Shown here: positions 25,185-34,487 of the stretch, one piece after another | Position numbering within the stretch: position 1 is the stretch's first letter | Layout: each line of letters starts with the position of its first letter | DNA from: Myxococcus stipitatus | GTDB taxonomy: Bacteria > Myxococcota > Myxococcia > Myxococcales > Myxococcaceae | Assembly: GCF_021412625.1 (NCBI RefSeq) | Contig: NZ_JAKCFI010000001.1 | Location: forward strand, 1-64,000 | DNA: 64,000 bases | Direction of reading: 5' to 3' | Translations under genes and position numbers: made by a program | Notes under the pieces: model-generated | Told to the model about the DNA's origin: nothing | Seen by the model: the letters and a program-made list of their open reading frames with translations, nothing else | The model's database searches: none

Positions 25185-26429
25185 ATGTCGCGGCGCGGTC
25201 TGCTCGCCCTCTTCCTCCTCTTCAGCGCATGCAAGCGGGACGCTCCGGCGCCAGACGCCCCGGACGCGGGGCCCCGCGCGGCGCCCGTGGTGGAGGGCGC
25301 CGCGCAGAAGCCCGCGGAGGCGAAGGCCCCGTCCGCCAACGTCCGGCCGGTGGAGACCGGGCAGGCGGCGGCGCACGTGGAGCCGTTGCCCGTGTGCCGG
25401 GCCAACGGGGCCTCGCCGCTCGACGCGGCGCGCGGCTACTTCGAGGCGGGGCGCTACCAGGACGCGCTGTCGTGCGCCGCGCAGGCCGCCGCGCTGGAGC
25501 CGGACCTGGCGCCGGCCCACGCGGAGCGCGGCGTGGCGCTGGCGGCGCTCGGGCGCGAGGCCGAGGCCCAGCTGGCCTTCGCGCGGGCGCTCGCCATCGA
25601 CCCCGGCGACGCGGACGCGCTCCTGGGCGCCGCGCACCTGTACGCCGTGCAGCTGCCCTCCACGCGCGAGCACGACGAGCTGGGCACGCTGTACGCCGAG
25701 CGCGGCCTGTCCCAGCCGGGCACGCCTCCGGAGCTCATCTCCCACCTGGCGCTGGTGGCGGCCATGGCCTTCAACGACCTGGGGCAGGCCGAGGAGGCCC
25801 TGGCGCGGGCGGCCATCGTCCTGGCCCGGGAGCCGGGCAACCGCGAGGCGCTGTACGAGCGCGCCCTGGCCCTCTTCGAGCTGTGCCGCTTCTCCGAGGC
25901 GAAGTCGGCCTTCCAGGCGCTCGTCAACGACCCGGAGCGCTCCGCGCACGCCCACCAGCACCTGGGGCTGCTGCTCGAGCGCGAGGGCCGGTGGAAGCAG
26001 GCCCAGGCGCACTTCGACAAGGCCCGCGCCCTGTCGCCGGAGGACTTCCCCGCGCCGCCGCTGTCCGACCCGGACGTGTTCCGCGCGGACGTGCTGCGCG
26101 CGGTGGCGGAGCTGCCCGCGGACATGCGCGGCGACCTGGAGGGCGTGCCCGTCACGGCGGAGGAGCTGCCCGCGGACAGCGACCTGCTCGCCAACCAGCC
26201 GCCCCTGTCGCCCACGATTCTGGGCCTGTTCCGGGGGCCGCCCCTGGGCGAACCGTGCGACGGCTCGGAGACGCCGTGCCGCTCCGTGGTGCTGTACCGG
26301 CGCAACCTGGCGCGGGCGGTGCGCACCCCGGACGAGCTGCGCGAGCAGATTCGCGTGACATTGCTGCACGAAATCGGGCATCTGCGCGGGGAGGACGACG
26401 AGGAACTGGCCGCGCGCGGCCTGGAGTGA
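25185..26429 (+). CDS. TPR lipoprotein ending in a zincin metalloprotease domain
   Basis: A 414-residue protein. It has a lipoprotein signal ([15 protein letters not shown]; lipobox FSAC), a Pro/Ala/Glu-rich linker, TPR repeats over about residues 80-300 (for instance [18 protein letters not shown]) and a C-terminal domain that matches the minimal zincin (Zincin_1) family: [26 protein letters not shown] and [13 protein letters not shown] with His395, Glu396, His399 and Asp405 (HExxHxxGxxD). So a lipid-anchored envelope metalloprotease is the likely product. Substrate unknown. RlmI-like gene follows after 7 bp. Confidence 0.85.
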   Translation: MSRRGLLALFLLFSACKRDAPAPDAPDAGPRAAPVVEGAAQKPAEAKAPSANVRPVETGQAAAHVEPLPVCRANGASPLDAARGYFEAGRYQDALSCAAQAAALEPDLAPAHAERGVALAALGREAEAQLAFARALAIDPGDADALLGAAHLYAVQLPSTREHDELGTLYAERGLSQPGTPPELISHLALVAAMAFNDLGQAEEALARAAIVLAREPGNREALYERALALFELCRFSEAKSAFQALVNDPERSAHAHQHLGLLLEREGRWKQAQAHFDKARALSPEDFPAPPLSDPDVFRADVLRAVAELPADMRGDLEGVPVTAEELPADSDLLANQPPLSPTILGLFRGPPLGEPCDGSETPCRSVVLYRRNLARAVRTPDELREQIRVTLLHEIGHLRGEDDEELAARGLE

Positions 26430-26436
26430 CGCCCCC

Positions 26437-27624
26437 ATGCCCCCCGCATCAACCCTGCCCGTCGCACGCGCCAGCCTGAAGGGCGCCAAGTCGCTGCGAA
26501 AGGGAAACCCCTGGCTGTACCGCACCGAACTGGCCGCCCCGCCCGACGTGAAGGGCCCCGGCGCGGTGGTGCTGGTGGTGGACCCCCAGGGCAACCCCAT
26601 CGGCCAGGCGCTCTACGCCCGCCGCTCGCCCCTGGCGCTGCGCCTGCTGACGCGCAAGGGGCCCGCCGACGAGCCGGTGGATGACGCCTTCTTCCGCCGC
26701 CGCCTGGAGGCCGCGCTCGCGCGCCGCAAGCCCCTGTCCGGACGCGACGGCCTGCGGCTGGTGCACGGCGAGGCGGACCTGTTGCCCGGCCTCTTCGTGG
26801 ACCGCTACGGCGCGGGCCTCACGCTGCAGACGCTCTCCGAGGGCATGGACGCCCGCAAGGAGATGCTGGCGCGCGTGCTGGTGGAGCTGACGGGGGCCAC
26901 CCACGTGGTGTGCCGCGACGACGCCTCCGGCCGCGACTTCGAGGGCCTGACGCGCGAGTCGCGCCTGCTGCACGGCCAGGGCGACGCGCGCTTCACGTAC
27001 CACGAGGGGGACAACCGCTTCGAGGTCGACCTGCTGGGCGACATGAAGACGGGCGCCTTCCTGGACCAGGTGGACAACCACCTGCGCGCGGGCGAGCTGG
27101 GCCGGGGCAGGGCGCTGGACCTGTTCAGCTACCACGGGGGCTTCGCGCTCTCGCTGGCCCGAACGTGCGACTCCGTGCTGGCGGTGGAGCAGGACGCGAA
27201 GGCCGCCGCGCGCGCCCAGGACAACGCCCGCGCCAACGGCCGCGCCAACGTCACGGTGGAGAACGCCAACGCCTTCGACGTGCTGCGCCGCTTCGACACG
27301 GAGGGGCGCCGCTTCGACACCGTGGTGTTGGACCCGCCGGGGCTGGCCAAGCGCCGCGAGGGACTGGCCACCGCGCTGCGCGCCTACCACGAGCTGAACC
27401 TGCGCGCGCTGCGCTGCCTGGAGCCGGACGGGCTGCTCGTCACCTGCTCCTGCTCCGGCAAGCTGGACCGCGCGGGCTTCGAGGAGATGGTGCTCGCGGC
27501 CGCCGCGGACGCGAAGCGGCCGGTTCAAATCCTCGAGCGCCGGGGCGCGGGCCTGGACCACCCGGTGCTCGGGGGCCTGCTGGAGACCGAATACCTCAAG
27601 GCCCTCTACGTGCGCGCCCTGTGA
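26437..27624 (+). CDS. rlmI: class I SAM-dependent rRNA methyltransferase (RlmI-like)
   Basis: A 395-residue protein with an N-terminal PUA domain (GAKSLRKGNPWLYRTEL) and a C-terminal Rossmann methyltransferase: motif I LDLFSYHGGFALSLA, an acidic SAM ribose contact in VLAVEQDAKAA, DPPGLAKRREG in motif IV, and CSCSGKLD near the end of the catalytic part. RlmI methylates C5 of cytosine 1962 in 23S rRNA; the assignment follows that architecture, but RlmI-like paralogues with other targets exist. It is 7 bp downstream of the TPR-zincin gene, suggesting a shared transcript, and convergent with the cysteine-ladder gene. Confidence 0.85.
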   Translation: MPPASTLPVARASLKGAKSLRKGNPWLYRTELAAPPDVKGPGAVVLVVDPQGNPIGQALYARRSPLALRLLTRKGPADEPVDDAFFRRRLEAALARRKPLSGRDGLRLVHGEADLLPGLFVDRYGAGLTLQTLSEGMDARKEMLARVLVELTGATHVVCRDDASGRDFEGLTRESRLLHGQGDARFTYHEGDNRFEVDLLGDMKTGAFLDQVDNHLRAGELGRGRALDLFSYHGGFALSLARTCDSVLAVEQDAKAAARAQDNARANGRANVTVENANAFDVLRRFDTEGRRFDTVVLDPPGLAKRREGLATALRAYHELNLRALRCLEPDGLLVTCSCSGKLDRAGFEEMVLAAAADAKRPVQILERRGAGLDHPVLGGLLETEYLKALYVRAL

Positions 27625-27661
27625 CGGGCACGGACGGGGAGGGCGCCCAGGCCCTCCCCGC

Positions 27662-28159
27662 CTACGACAGGCCCAGTTCCTTGCGCAGCTTGCCCACGAC
27701 CTTGAAGTACTCGGTGCGGGGGAAGGGGACGTTGAGGATGTGGAAGTCCTTCTTCGCCAGGCCCACGCACCCGAAGCAGTAGTTGCAGTCCTGGAGGTTG
27801 CGGCACAGCACCAGGTAGGCGCTGGTGGTGCAGTTCTCGCTCTGCACGCAGTAGGCGCACGCGTGGCAGCTCTTGCACTCCACGCAGTGCGAGCAGTTGT
27901 TGCACAGCTCGCAGCGCGTGCAGTGGGTGCACGTGAAGCAGCTGTCGCACTCCTTGCAGAACATGCAGTTGGCGCAGCGCTGACAGTTCTCGCAGGCGTA
28001 CGAGCCGGGGTTGCCGGGGTCGGACGCATAGCTCTTGGTCAGCTTCTGGAGCTGGTCCAGGAACTCGCGCTTGCCCAGGGACGCCACCAGCTCTCGCGCC
28101 GCCTTCTCGTTGGCGAGCGGATCCACCACGTCGGGGCGCGTTGCTTTCTCCTTCACCAC
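27662..28159 (-). CDS. cysteine-ladder protein with a 3-residue Cys repeat
   Basis: A 165-residue protein. Residues 56-104 contain 17 cysteines at exact 3-residue spacing (C-x-x repeated), and five more follow at 110, 119, 125, 128 and 131. All 22 cysteines are in the same phase modulo three. The first 55 residues are helical and charged (EKAARELVASLGKREFLDQL), the last 34 have FHILNVPFPRTEYFKVV. No signal peptide or membrane segment. The GTG at 28159 is preceded by AAGGAG at a spacing of 8, which fixes the start. The regular face suggests multi-cluster or metal binding, or a disulfide ladder; I know no characterised homologue and assign no function. Lies 28 bp downstream of a lipoprotein gene. 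Confidence 0.8.
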   Translation of the reverse strand: MVKEKATRPDVVDPLANEKAARELVASLGKREFLDQLQKLTKSYASDPGNPGSYACENCQRCANCMFCKECDSCFTCTHCTRCELCNNCSHCVECKSCHACAYCVQSENCTTSAYLVLCRNLQDCNYCFGCVGLAKKDFHILNVPFPRTEYFKVVGKLRKELGLS

Positions 28160-28187
28160 CCGGAACACTCCTTGCCCGCGACGGGGC

Positions 28188-28751
28188 TCACTGAAGCCGG
28201 GCCAGCCCGGCAAGGTCGATGCCTCGCGCCACCCGCCGCACCTCCACGGTGCCGGGGAAGCCTCGGCTGGTGACGGCCACCACGAAGCGCTCCCCCACCA
28301 GGAGGTTCGCCTCCGCCAGCGCCTCGTCCGCGTCGTAACGCACGAAGCCCACCGCGTCCTCCCAGTGGATGGGCGCGGACGGGTCGCTCGGGGCGCGGTC
28401 CTTCGCCCGCTCCGCCGCGTCGCGGATGGCCTGGCCAATCTTCCCGCCCATCGTGGTGTCCACGATGCGCACCTTCACCTCTCGGCCCTCACCTCGGGTG
28501 TACAGGCGCTCCGCCTCGGAGACGGAGACCTCGCCGTACTTGCCGGTGGAGCCCTGGGTGCGGGTCACCGTGAAGCCCTCCAGGTTCTCCGGCAGGAAGG
28601 GCGAGAGTGACTTGAAGTACACGCAGGGCGCGCTCGCGGCGGGAACCATGGGTTCCACCACGACGGCCGCGTCGTCTTCCCGCAGGCATCCGGTCCCCGG
28701 AGCGAGCGCGAGCAGGGCGGCGGTGAGGCGGAGGAGAAAAGTGTCGCGCAC
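28188..28751 (-). CDS. putative lipoprotein or exported protein
   Basis: A 187-residue protein starting at the GTG at 28751 with a hydrophobic leader (RDTFLLRLTAALLALAPGTGC), likely a lipoprotein although the lipobox (TGC) is imperfect. The mature part has alternating strands and helices, for example SPFLPENLEGFTVTR and DTTMGGKIGQAIRDAAE, without a domain I recognise. It is followed by the cysteine-ladder gene and divergent from the helicase gene with a 34-bp gap. Confidence 0.7.
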   Translation of the reverse strand: MRDTFLLRLTAALLALAPGTGCLREDDAAVVVEPMVPAASAPCVYFKSLSPFLPENLEGFTVTRTQGSTGKYGEVSVSEAERLYTRGEGREVKVRIVDTTMGGKIGQAIRDAAERAKDRAPSDPSAPIHWEDAVGFVRYDADEALAEANLLVGERFVVAVTSRGFPGTVEVRRVARGIDLAGLARLQ

Positions 28752-28785
28752 GGCCGAATCAAAGGGTATCCCCGGCCCGCGCGCA

Positions 28786-30873
28786 ATGGACCTCTCGAAG
28801 CTCAACCCTCCCCAGCGCGAGGCCGTGGTCACCCTCCAGGGGCCCCTGCTGGTCCTCGCGGGGGCTGGGAGCGGGAAGACCCGCGTCATCACCCACCGCA
28901 TCGTCCACCTGCTCAACGAGCGGCCAGACCACATCCTGGCTCGCAACATCCTCGCGGTGACCTTCACCAACAAGGCCGCCACGGAGATGAAGGAGCGCCT
29001 GGTCCACATGGCCGGGCCCCGGGCCCAGGGCGTGCTCGTCTGCACGTTCCACGCCTTCGGCGCGGAGATGCTGCGCGAGGACATCCACCGGCTGGGGTGG
29101 CCCCGGAAGTTCGCCATCGCGGACATGGGGGACCAGCTGGCCATCATCCGCCGGGCCATGCGCGACCACCGCATCGACGACCGCGCCTTCGACGCCCGCA
29201 AGGTGCTGGGCCTCATCTCCAAGGCCAAGAACTCGGGCAAGGCGCCGGAGCCCAAGCCGGAGGGTATCGGCGACGACTACGACCTCATCACCCACATGGT
29301 CTACGGGGACTACCAGCTCGCCCTCAAGGCGCAGGGCTCGGTGGACTTCGACGACCTGCTGCTGTTGCCCGCGCGCCTGCTGCGCGAGCACTCGGACCTG
29401 TACCTCAAGTACACCCACCGCTTCCGCTACCTGCTGGTGGACGAGTTCCAGGACACCAACCTGGCCCAGCTGGATCTGCTCAAGCTGATGGCGGGGCAGT
29501 CGCGCAACGTGTGCGCGGTGGGCGACGACGACCAGTGCATCTACTCCTGGCGCGGCGCGGAGGTGCGCAACATCCTCGACTTCGAGCGCTTCTTCCCGGG
29601 CGGCAAGGAGGTGCGCCTGGAGCAGAACTACCGCTCCGTGCAGACGGTGCTGGACGCGGCCAACGCCGTCATCGCCAAGAACCCCGAGCGCAAGGCCAAG
29701 CAGATGTGGACCGACCGCAAGGGCGGGCCCAAGGTGAAGGTGGTGGCGTGCCCCAACGACGAGGAGGAGGCCCGCTTCGTCGCGCATGAAATCCAGAAGC
29801 ACCTGGGCCTGGGCGTCCCCGCGGACGACATCGCGGTGCTCTACCGCACCAACGGCCAGTCGCACCCCATCGAGGAGATGCTGCGCGAGAAGAACATCGC
29901 CTACGAGGTGGTGGGCGGCAGCGAGTTCTTCGACCGGCGCGAGGTGAAGGACGTCATCGCGTACTTCAAGGTCATCGTGAACCGGCTGGATGAAATCTCG
30001 CTCATGCGCATCATCAACGTGCCGGCGAGGGGCATCGGCGACGTCACGGTGGAGCGGCTGCACGCGCACTCGCGCGAGGAGGGCGTCACCCTGTGGACGG
30101 TGATGCGCCGGGCCGCCGACTACGACGACCTGCCCCCCGGCGCGGGCGCCAAGGTGCTGGAGTTCGTGGAGCTCATCGAGCGCTACCGCGCGGCCTACGA
30201 GCACGGCCAGCTGGCCGGCGTGACGCGCAAGCTGCTGGAGGAGATCGGCTTCCGCGACGCCACGCGCGCCCACGCCACCAGCGCCACCAGCGCGGACAAG
30301 AAGCTCAAGAGCGTGGACGGCGTGCTCGACTCGCTGGAGCGCTTCGAGAAGCGCGAGGGCCCCAAGGCCAGCCTGCTCACCTACCTGAACCGCCTCTCGC
30401 TCGACAACCGGCAGGAGGACGAAGAGGAGGTCCCGGGCGCCAAGGGCCGCGTCACCCTGATGACCATCCACTCCTCCAAGGGCCTGGAGTACCGGCTCGT
30501 CTTCTTCATCGGCATGGAGGAGGACCTGATGCCCCACGGCGGCATGCAGGGCGAGGCGCAGAACCTCGAGGAGGAGCGCCGGCTCTGCTACGTGGGCATC
30601 ACCCGCGCCAAGGAGCTGCTCTACCTCACGCGCGCCGTCACCCGCGTGAAGCGCGGCAAGGAGGTGCCCCGGACCCCCTCGCGCTTCCTGGAGGACCTCC
30701 CCCCGGACGTCATCGAGGTCATCACCCCGGACGCGCCGCGTCAGGGACCGCCGACGACGGAGGAGAAGAACTTCTTCGCCAACCTCAAGGAGCGCTTCAA
30801 GAAGCCCGTGCCCGGGGCCCTGCCCGGTGGAGGCGGCCCCTCTGGAGGGCCGCCAGGAGGTAGGGCGGGGTAG
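28786..30873 (+). CDS. UvrD/PcrA-type superfamily 1 DNA helicase
   Basis: A 695-residue SF1A helicase that unwinds DNA 3'-5' using ATP in repair or plasmid/replication-fork maintenance. Motif Ia region GAGSGKTRVITHRI contains the Walker A; LLVDEFQDTNLAQ is motif II; AVGDDDQCIYSWRGA is motif III; VRLEQNYRSV is motif IV; and VTLMTIHSSKGLEY and YVGITRAKELLYLTRA are motifs V and VI. The length fits PcrA/UvrD. A Pro/Gly tail follows. Start at the ATG 28786, 34 bp from the divergent lipoprotein gene. Confidence 0.95.
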   Translation: MDLSKLNPPQREAVVTLQGPLLVLAGAGSGKTRVITHRIVHLLNERPDHILARNILAVTFTNKAATEMKERLVHMAGPRAQGVLVCTFHAFGAEMLREDIHRLGWPRKFAIADMGDQLAIIRRAMRDHRIDDRAFDARKVLGLISKAKNSGKAPEPKPEGIGDDYDLITHMVYGDYQLALKAQGSVDFDDLLLLPARLLREHSDLYLKYTHRFRYLLVDEFQDTNLAQLDLLKLMAGQSRNVCAVGDDDQCIYSWRGAEVRNILDFERFFPGGKEVRLEQNYRSVQTVLDAANAVIAKNPERKAKQMWTDRKGGPKVKVVACPNDEEEARFVAHEIQKHLGLGVPADDIAVLYRTNGQSHPIEEMLREKNIAYEVVGGSEFFDRREVKDVIAYFKVIVNRLDEISLMRIINVPARGIGDVTVERLHAHSREEGVTLWTVMRRAADYDDLPPGAGAKVLEFVELIERYRAAYEHGQLAGVTRKLLEEIGFRDATRAHATSATSADKKLKSVDGVLDSLERFEKREGPKASLLTYLNRLSLDNRQEDEEEVPGAKGRVTLMTIHSSKGLEYRLVFFIGMEEDLMPHGGMQGEAQNLEEERRLCYVGITRAKELLYLTRAVTRVKRGKEVPRTPSRFLEDLPPDVIEVITPDAPRQGPPTTEEKNFFANLKERFKKPVPGALPGGGGPSGGPPGGRAG

Positions 30874-30943
30874 GTGGAGGGCCCTGGAACCCCCCAGCCC
30901 TGGGGGTGGGGCGGGCCGAGGGGCCCTTGCGGGCGCGCCGACC

Positions 30944-30972
30944 TTGACTTGATCCGCCGCGACCGCTAGGAG
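30944..30972 (+). promoter_or_regulatory. candidate promoter of rplM-rpsI
   Basis: TTGACT at 30944-30949, a 17-bp spacer and TAGGAG at 30967-30972. The -35 box is good; the -10 is only a partial match. It lies 115 bp before the rplM start, leaving a leader of about 108 nt. This is the only sigma-70-like pair seen in the region. Confidence 0.4.
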
Positions 30973-31086
30973 GGTCGGCCTTTCCGGGCCTCTGTGGATG
31001 CATCACGGAGGACCTGTGGTTTGTTTGGCACGAGCAGCGGTCCCCGGCATGCACCTGGCGACCGCGAGAAGTTTGGAGTGCAAGCA

Positions 31087-31533
31087 ATGTCGCAGAAGAC
31101 CTACAGCGCGAAGGCTGGGGACATCAAGCGCCAGTGGCACGTCATCGACGTGTCCGACAAGGTGCTGGGCCGCGCGGCGAGCCAGATTGCCACCCTGCTG
31201 AAGGGCAAGCACAAGGCCATCTACACGCCGTCCATCGACACGGGCGACCACGTCATCGTCATCAACGCCGACAAGGTGAAGGTCACGGGGACGAAGGAGC
31301 AGGACAAGATGTACTACCGGCACCCGCACGCGGGTTTCCCGGGCGCCCTGAAGATCACCAACCTGGCGAAGCTCCGTCAGCGCCACCCCGAGGACATCAT
31401 CATCAACGCCGTGCGCCGGATGCTTCCGCGCAACGCGCTCGGCCGCCAGATGATGACGAAGCTGAAGGTCTACGCGGGTGACACCCACCCGCACGCCGCC
31501 CAGAAGCCGGCCGCGTTCAAGGTCGAGGCGTAA
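31087..31533 (+). CDS. rplM: 50S ribosomal protein L13
   Basis: A 148-residue L13 with [36 protein letters not shown] and [13 protein letters not shown]. It is an early-assembling large-subunit protein. ATG at 31087 yields the usual N-terminus. Transcribed with rpsI, 14 bp apart, from a promoter about 115 bp upstream; a leader of about 108 nt lies between, which could be a control site by analogy to known L13 autoregulation in E. coli. Confidence 0.98.
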   Translation: MSQKTYSAKAGDIKRQWHVIDVSDKVLGRAASQIATLLKGKHKAIYTPSIDTGDHVIVINADKVKVTGTKEQDKMYYRHPHAGFPGALKITNLAKLRQRHPEDIIINAVRRMLPRNALGRQMMTKLKVYAGDTHPHAAQKPAAFKVEA

Positions 31534-31547
31534 AGGAGACAACGTCC

Positions 31548-31949
31548 ATGCCCATCCACCAAGAGCTCGGTTTCTACGCCACCGGCCGCCGCAAGGAGGC
31601 CACCGCTCGCGTCTGGGTTCGCCCCGGTACCGGCCAGGTCACCATCAACGGCCGCGAGATCAACGACTACTTCGGCCGTGAGACGTCGAAGATGGTCCTC
31701 AACCAGCCCCTCGAGATCCTCGAGCAGAAGGGCAAGATCGACGTCACGGTGAACGTGCGCGGCGGCGGTCTGTCCGGTCAGGCGGGCGCCATCCGCCACG
31801 GCATCGCCCGCGCCCTGTGCGCCTTCAACCCGGAGTTCCGTCCGGCGCTGAAGAAGGCGGGCTTCCTCACCCGCGATGCTCGCGCGGTCGAGCGCAAGAA
31901 GTACGGCCAGCCGGGCGCGCGTCGCCGGTTCCAGTTCTCCAAGCGCTAA
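31548..31949 (+). CDS. rpsI: 30S ribosomal protein S9
   Basis: A 133-residue S9. Conserved features include [40 protein letters not shown] and the basic C-terminus ([17 protein letters not shown]) that reaches the decoding site tRNA. The start is preceded by AAGGAGA. rplM and rpsI form a conserved operon, and a terminator follows. Confidence 0.98.
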   Translation: MPIHQELGFYATGRRKEATARVWVRPGTGQVTINGREINDYFGRETSKMVLNQPLEILEQKGKIDVTVNVRGGGLSGQAGAIRHGIARALCAFNPEFRPALKKAGFLTRDARAVERKKYGQPGARRRFQFSKR

Positions 31950-31980
31950 CCCCTCGGGTTGGTCGCTCGGTCGTCTCCCG

Positions 31981-32022
31981 CGGCGGAGGCTCTCTCACGA
32001 GGGTCTCCGCCGTGGTGTTTTC
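31981..32022 (+). terminator. terminator-like hairpin after rpsI
   Basis: CGGCGGAG at 31981-31988 pairs with CTCCGCCG at 32005-32012, extended imperfectly inwards, followed by TGGTGTTTTCT. The short T-run is modest but the position, 31 bp past the rpsI stop, fits. Confidence 0.5.
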
Positions 32023-32085
32023 TGGGGCTCGCTGGTTTCCCTCGGTCGCCTCCGCGCGGGGGCGTCTGGTACCATCCCGGCGCCC

Positions 32086-33471
32086 ATGGAACTCAACGAG
32101 ATCCTCCAGATCGCCCTGCGCGGCGGTGCCTCCGACATTCATCTCAAGGCCGGCCTCCCGCCCATGTTCCGCGTGGATGGTTCGCTGGTGCCGCTCAAGG
32201 ACGGACGTCGCCTCCCCCCGGAGGAGGTGGCCCGCATGTCCTTCGGCATCATGAACGAGTTCCAGAAGGAGAAGTTCAAGGCGAGCAACGAGGTGGACCT
32301 GGCCTACGGCGTTCCGGGCCTGGGGCGCTTCCGCGTGAACGTCTTCCAGCAGCGCGGCACCGTGGGCGCGGTGCTGCGTGTCATCCCGTTCAAGGTGATG
32401 ACGATGCAGGACCTGCTGCTGCCGCAGGTGCTCGCGAAGATTTGTGGCGAGGAGCGCGGTCTCATCCTGGTGACGGGCACGACGGGCTCCGGCAAGTCGA
32501 CCACGTTGGCGGCGATGATCGACCACATCAACTCCAACGAGACCAGCCACATCATGACGATCGAGGACCCCATCGAGTTCCTCATCCGTGACAAGCGGTC
32601 CATCGTGAACCAGCGCGAGGTGGGCGTGGACACGATGAGCTTCGCGCAGGCGCTCAAGAGCGCGCTGCGGCAGGACCCGGACGTCATCCTCGTGGGCGAA
32701 ATGCGAGACCACGAGACCATCGAGACGGCGCTGCACGCGGCGGAGACGGGCCACTTGGTCATGTCCACGCTGCACACGCTGGACGCCACGGAGACGGTCA
32801 ACCGCATCGTGTCCGCCTTCCCTCCGCACCAGCAGAAGCAGGTGCGCATCCAGCTGGCGAGCGTGCTCAAGGGCGTGGTGAGCCAGCGGCTCGTGCCGCG
32901 CGCGGACGGCAAGGGCCGCGTGGCGGCGGTGGAGGTGTTGCGCGTCACCGCTCGCGTGCGCGAGCTCATCGAGGACAAGGACCGCACGAAGGAGATCCAC
33001 GACGCCATCGCGCAGGGCACGGATTCGTACGGGATGCAGACCTTCGACCAGTCGCTGATGAGCCTGGTGCGCCAGGGGCTCGTCACCTACGACGAGGCCC
33101 ACCGTCAGGCGTCCAACCCGGACGACTTCGCGCTGCGCTTCTCCGGCATCAGCGGCACGTCCGACTCGAAGTGGGACAGCTTCGACGCCAAGCCCGGCGA
33201 GGCCCGGCCCATCCCGGGCTCGGCCGCCTTCGCGCAGAAGGGCGCCCCGGGCGGAGCGACGCCGCCTCCCGCCGCGGGCCCGGCCGCCGCGCCCCAGGCC
33301 ATGCGGCCTCCGGCGCCAGTCCCTCCGCCGGGAGTGGCCCGTCCCTCGGGCCCCGCGCCCGCCGTGGCCCGTCCCGCCGCGCCGCCCGCGGCGCGTCCTC
33401 CCACTCCGGCCCCGGCTCCCGCCGCTCCGGCCGCGGGGGGCGACGACGACTTCCAGATCGAACGCTTCTGA
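32086..33471 (+). CDS. pilT: type IV pilus retraction ATPase PilT with Pro/Ala-rich tail
   Basis: A 461-residue GspE-superfamily ATPase that powers pilus retraction (twitching/S-motility). It contains GGASDIHLKAGLPPMFRVDG, Walker A TGTTGSGKSTTLAAMIDH, the Asp box EDPIEFL, Walker B DPDVILVGEMRD, and the PilT motif ALHAAETGHLVMSTLHTLDA. The ATPase body ends near residue 350. Residues from about 365 form a low-complexity Pro/Ala tail ending in an acidic segment (DDDFQIERF), longer than in PilT of other bacteria. Starts at ATG 32086; 137 bp after rpsI. Confidence 0.93.
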   Translation: MELNEILQIALRGGASDIHLKAGLPPMFRVDGSLVPLKDGRRLPPEEVARMSFGIMNEFQKEKFKASNEVDLAYGVPGLGRFRVNVFQQRGTVGAVLRVIPFKVMTMQDLLLPQVLAKICGEERGLILVTGTTGSGKSTTLAAMIDHINSNETSHIMTIEDPIEFLIRDKRSIVNQREVGVDTMSFAQALKSALRQDPDVILVGEMRDHETIETALHAAETGHLVMSTLHTLDATETVNRIVSAFPPHQQKQVRIQLASVLKGVVSQRLVPRADGKGRVAAVEVLRVTARVRELIEDKDRTKEIHDAIAQGTDSYGMQTFDQSLMSLVRQGLVTYDEAHRQASNPDDFALRFSGISGTSDSKWDSFDAKPGEARPIPGSAAFAQKGAPGGATPPPAAGPAAAPQAMRPPAPVPPPGVARPSGPAPAVARPAAPPAARPPTPAPAPAAPAAGGDDDFQIERF

Positions 33472-33492
33472 GGCGGAGAAGGTCGTTCCGGC

Positions 33493-33529
33493 GGGCCGCT
33501 CCTCTCGGGCCCGCCGCGAGGAGCGGCCC
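33493..33529 (+). terminator. 12-bp perfect hairpin after pilT (weak terminator candidate)
   Basis: GGGCCGCTCCTC at 33493-33504 pairs perfectly with GAGGAGCGGCCC at 33518-33529 around a 13-nt loop. No T-run follows, so if it ends pilT transcription it would probably need Rho or pausing. Confidence 0.35.
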
Positions 33530-33715
33530 AGGGGGCGCGGCGCCTGCTCGGGCTCGTCCGGCGGGCGCCTTCGCGGACCCACCGCCCGTTCGCGCCGGGC
33601 TCCGCGCGTGCCTGGGACGTGGCGTTCGTCCAGGCGCGCGCGAGGAACCCGGCACTCCAGGTCGTAGGGTGGGGTGACGGCTGCCGTGCGGGCCCGCTCG
33701 AACGGGGGCGAACCC

Positions 33716-34453
33716 CTACGCGTCCTCCTCGCCCAGCATGGCGCGCAGGCGGGACAGGCGCAGGGGGCCCATGATGCCCTCGCGGGAGAGGGCCTGGAGC
33801 AGCAGGGCGGTGGCGTGGATCTTCGCCTCCTGCTCCTCCTCGGGCTTGTCCGCGACCTCCGCGTCCAGCAGGGCCTCGATGTGCTCGGGGTTGATGGGGG
33901 CGGGCCCCTCCGCCCAGGCGATGTCGAACAGGGCGCGCGCCATGCCCTCGCGCACCTTGCGCTCGGCGTCGTTGGCGGCGCCCTTCACGAAGCCCAGGAA
34001 GAGCGCGTCCACCGCCTCCTTCGTGAGGCCGGCCAGCGCGGGCACCTCGCCCAGCGCCTCCTTCACGTACTCGCGGTCGAACGTGTCCACGTCCTGCTCG
34101 TAGCCGAACGCCTCCTCCAGGAGGATGGAGGCGATGAACGCGTCCGTCTCCTCCTCGCTGGCGCCTTCCTCGGCCAGCGCCGCGCGCGCCTTGCGCGCCG
34201 GCTCGGCCAGCTCCGGGTCGTCGAGGATGGCGCGGGCGGAGGCGTGCGCGGCCAGGAGCACCAGCGCGGCCTGGGCATCCGACGACAGGGCGCGGCCCCC
34301 CACGTCCATGAGGATGGCGGCCTGCCGGGGGTGGGCGCGGGCGGCCTCGGTGAAGGACTGCTCTTCCGGGGACAGGGAGTCGCCCGCCTGCTGCTTGCGG
34401 AGCGTCTCCTTCGCGACATCGGCGGTGAGGAAGCGGGCGAGGACAGGATGCAT
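33716..34453 (-). CDS. hypothetical acidic helical protein
   Basis: A 245-residue, strongly acidic and helix-rich protein without signal, cysteine or recognised domain. The start at 34453 was chosen because it leaves a 34-bp gap to the divergent recX; the frame stays open further, but that would overlap recX. Repeated acidic segments (EGASEEETDAF, DKPEEEQEAK) dominate. Function unknown. Confidence 0.7.
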   Translation of the reverse strand: MHPVLARFLTADVAKETLRKQQAGDSLSPEEQSFTEAARAHPRQAAILMDVGGRALSSDAQAALVLLAAHASARAILDDPELAEPARKARAALAEEGASEEETDAFIASILLEEAFGYEQDVDTFDREYVKEALGEVPALAGLTKEAVDALFLGFVKGAANDAERKVREGMARALFDIAWAEGPAPINPEHIEALLDAEVADKPEEEQEAKIHATALLLQALSREGIMGPLRLSRLRAMLGEEDA

Positions 34454-34487
34454 GCCGGGCCTGTTACCACATGCTAGGTATCCCGCC

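Noticed and set aside
31009..31043. GGACC/GGTCC stem in the rplM leader
   Set aside because: Only 5 bp with a long loop; too weak to call a regulatory structure.
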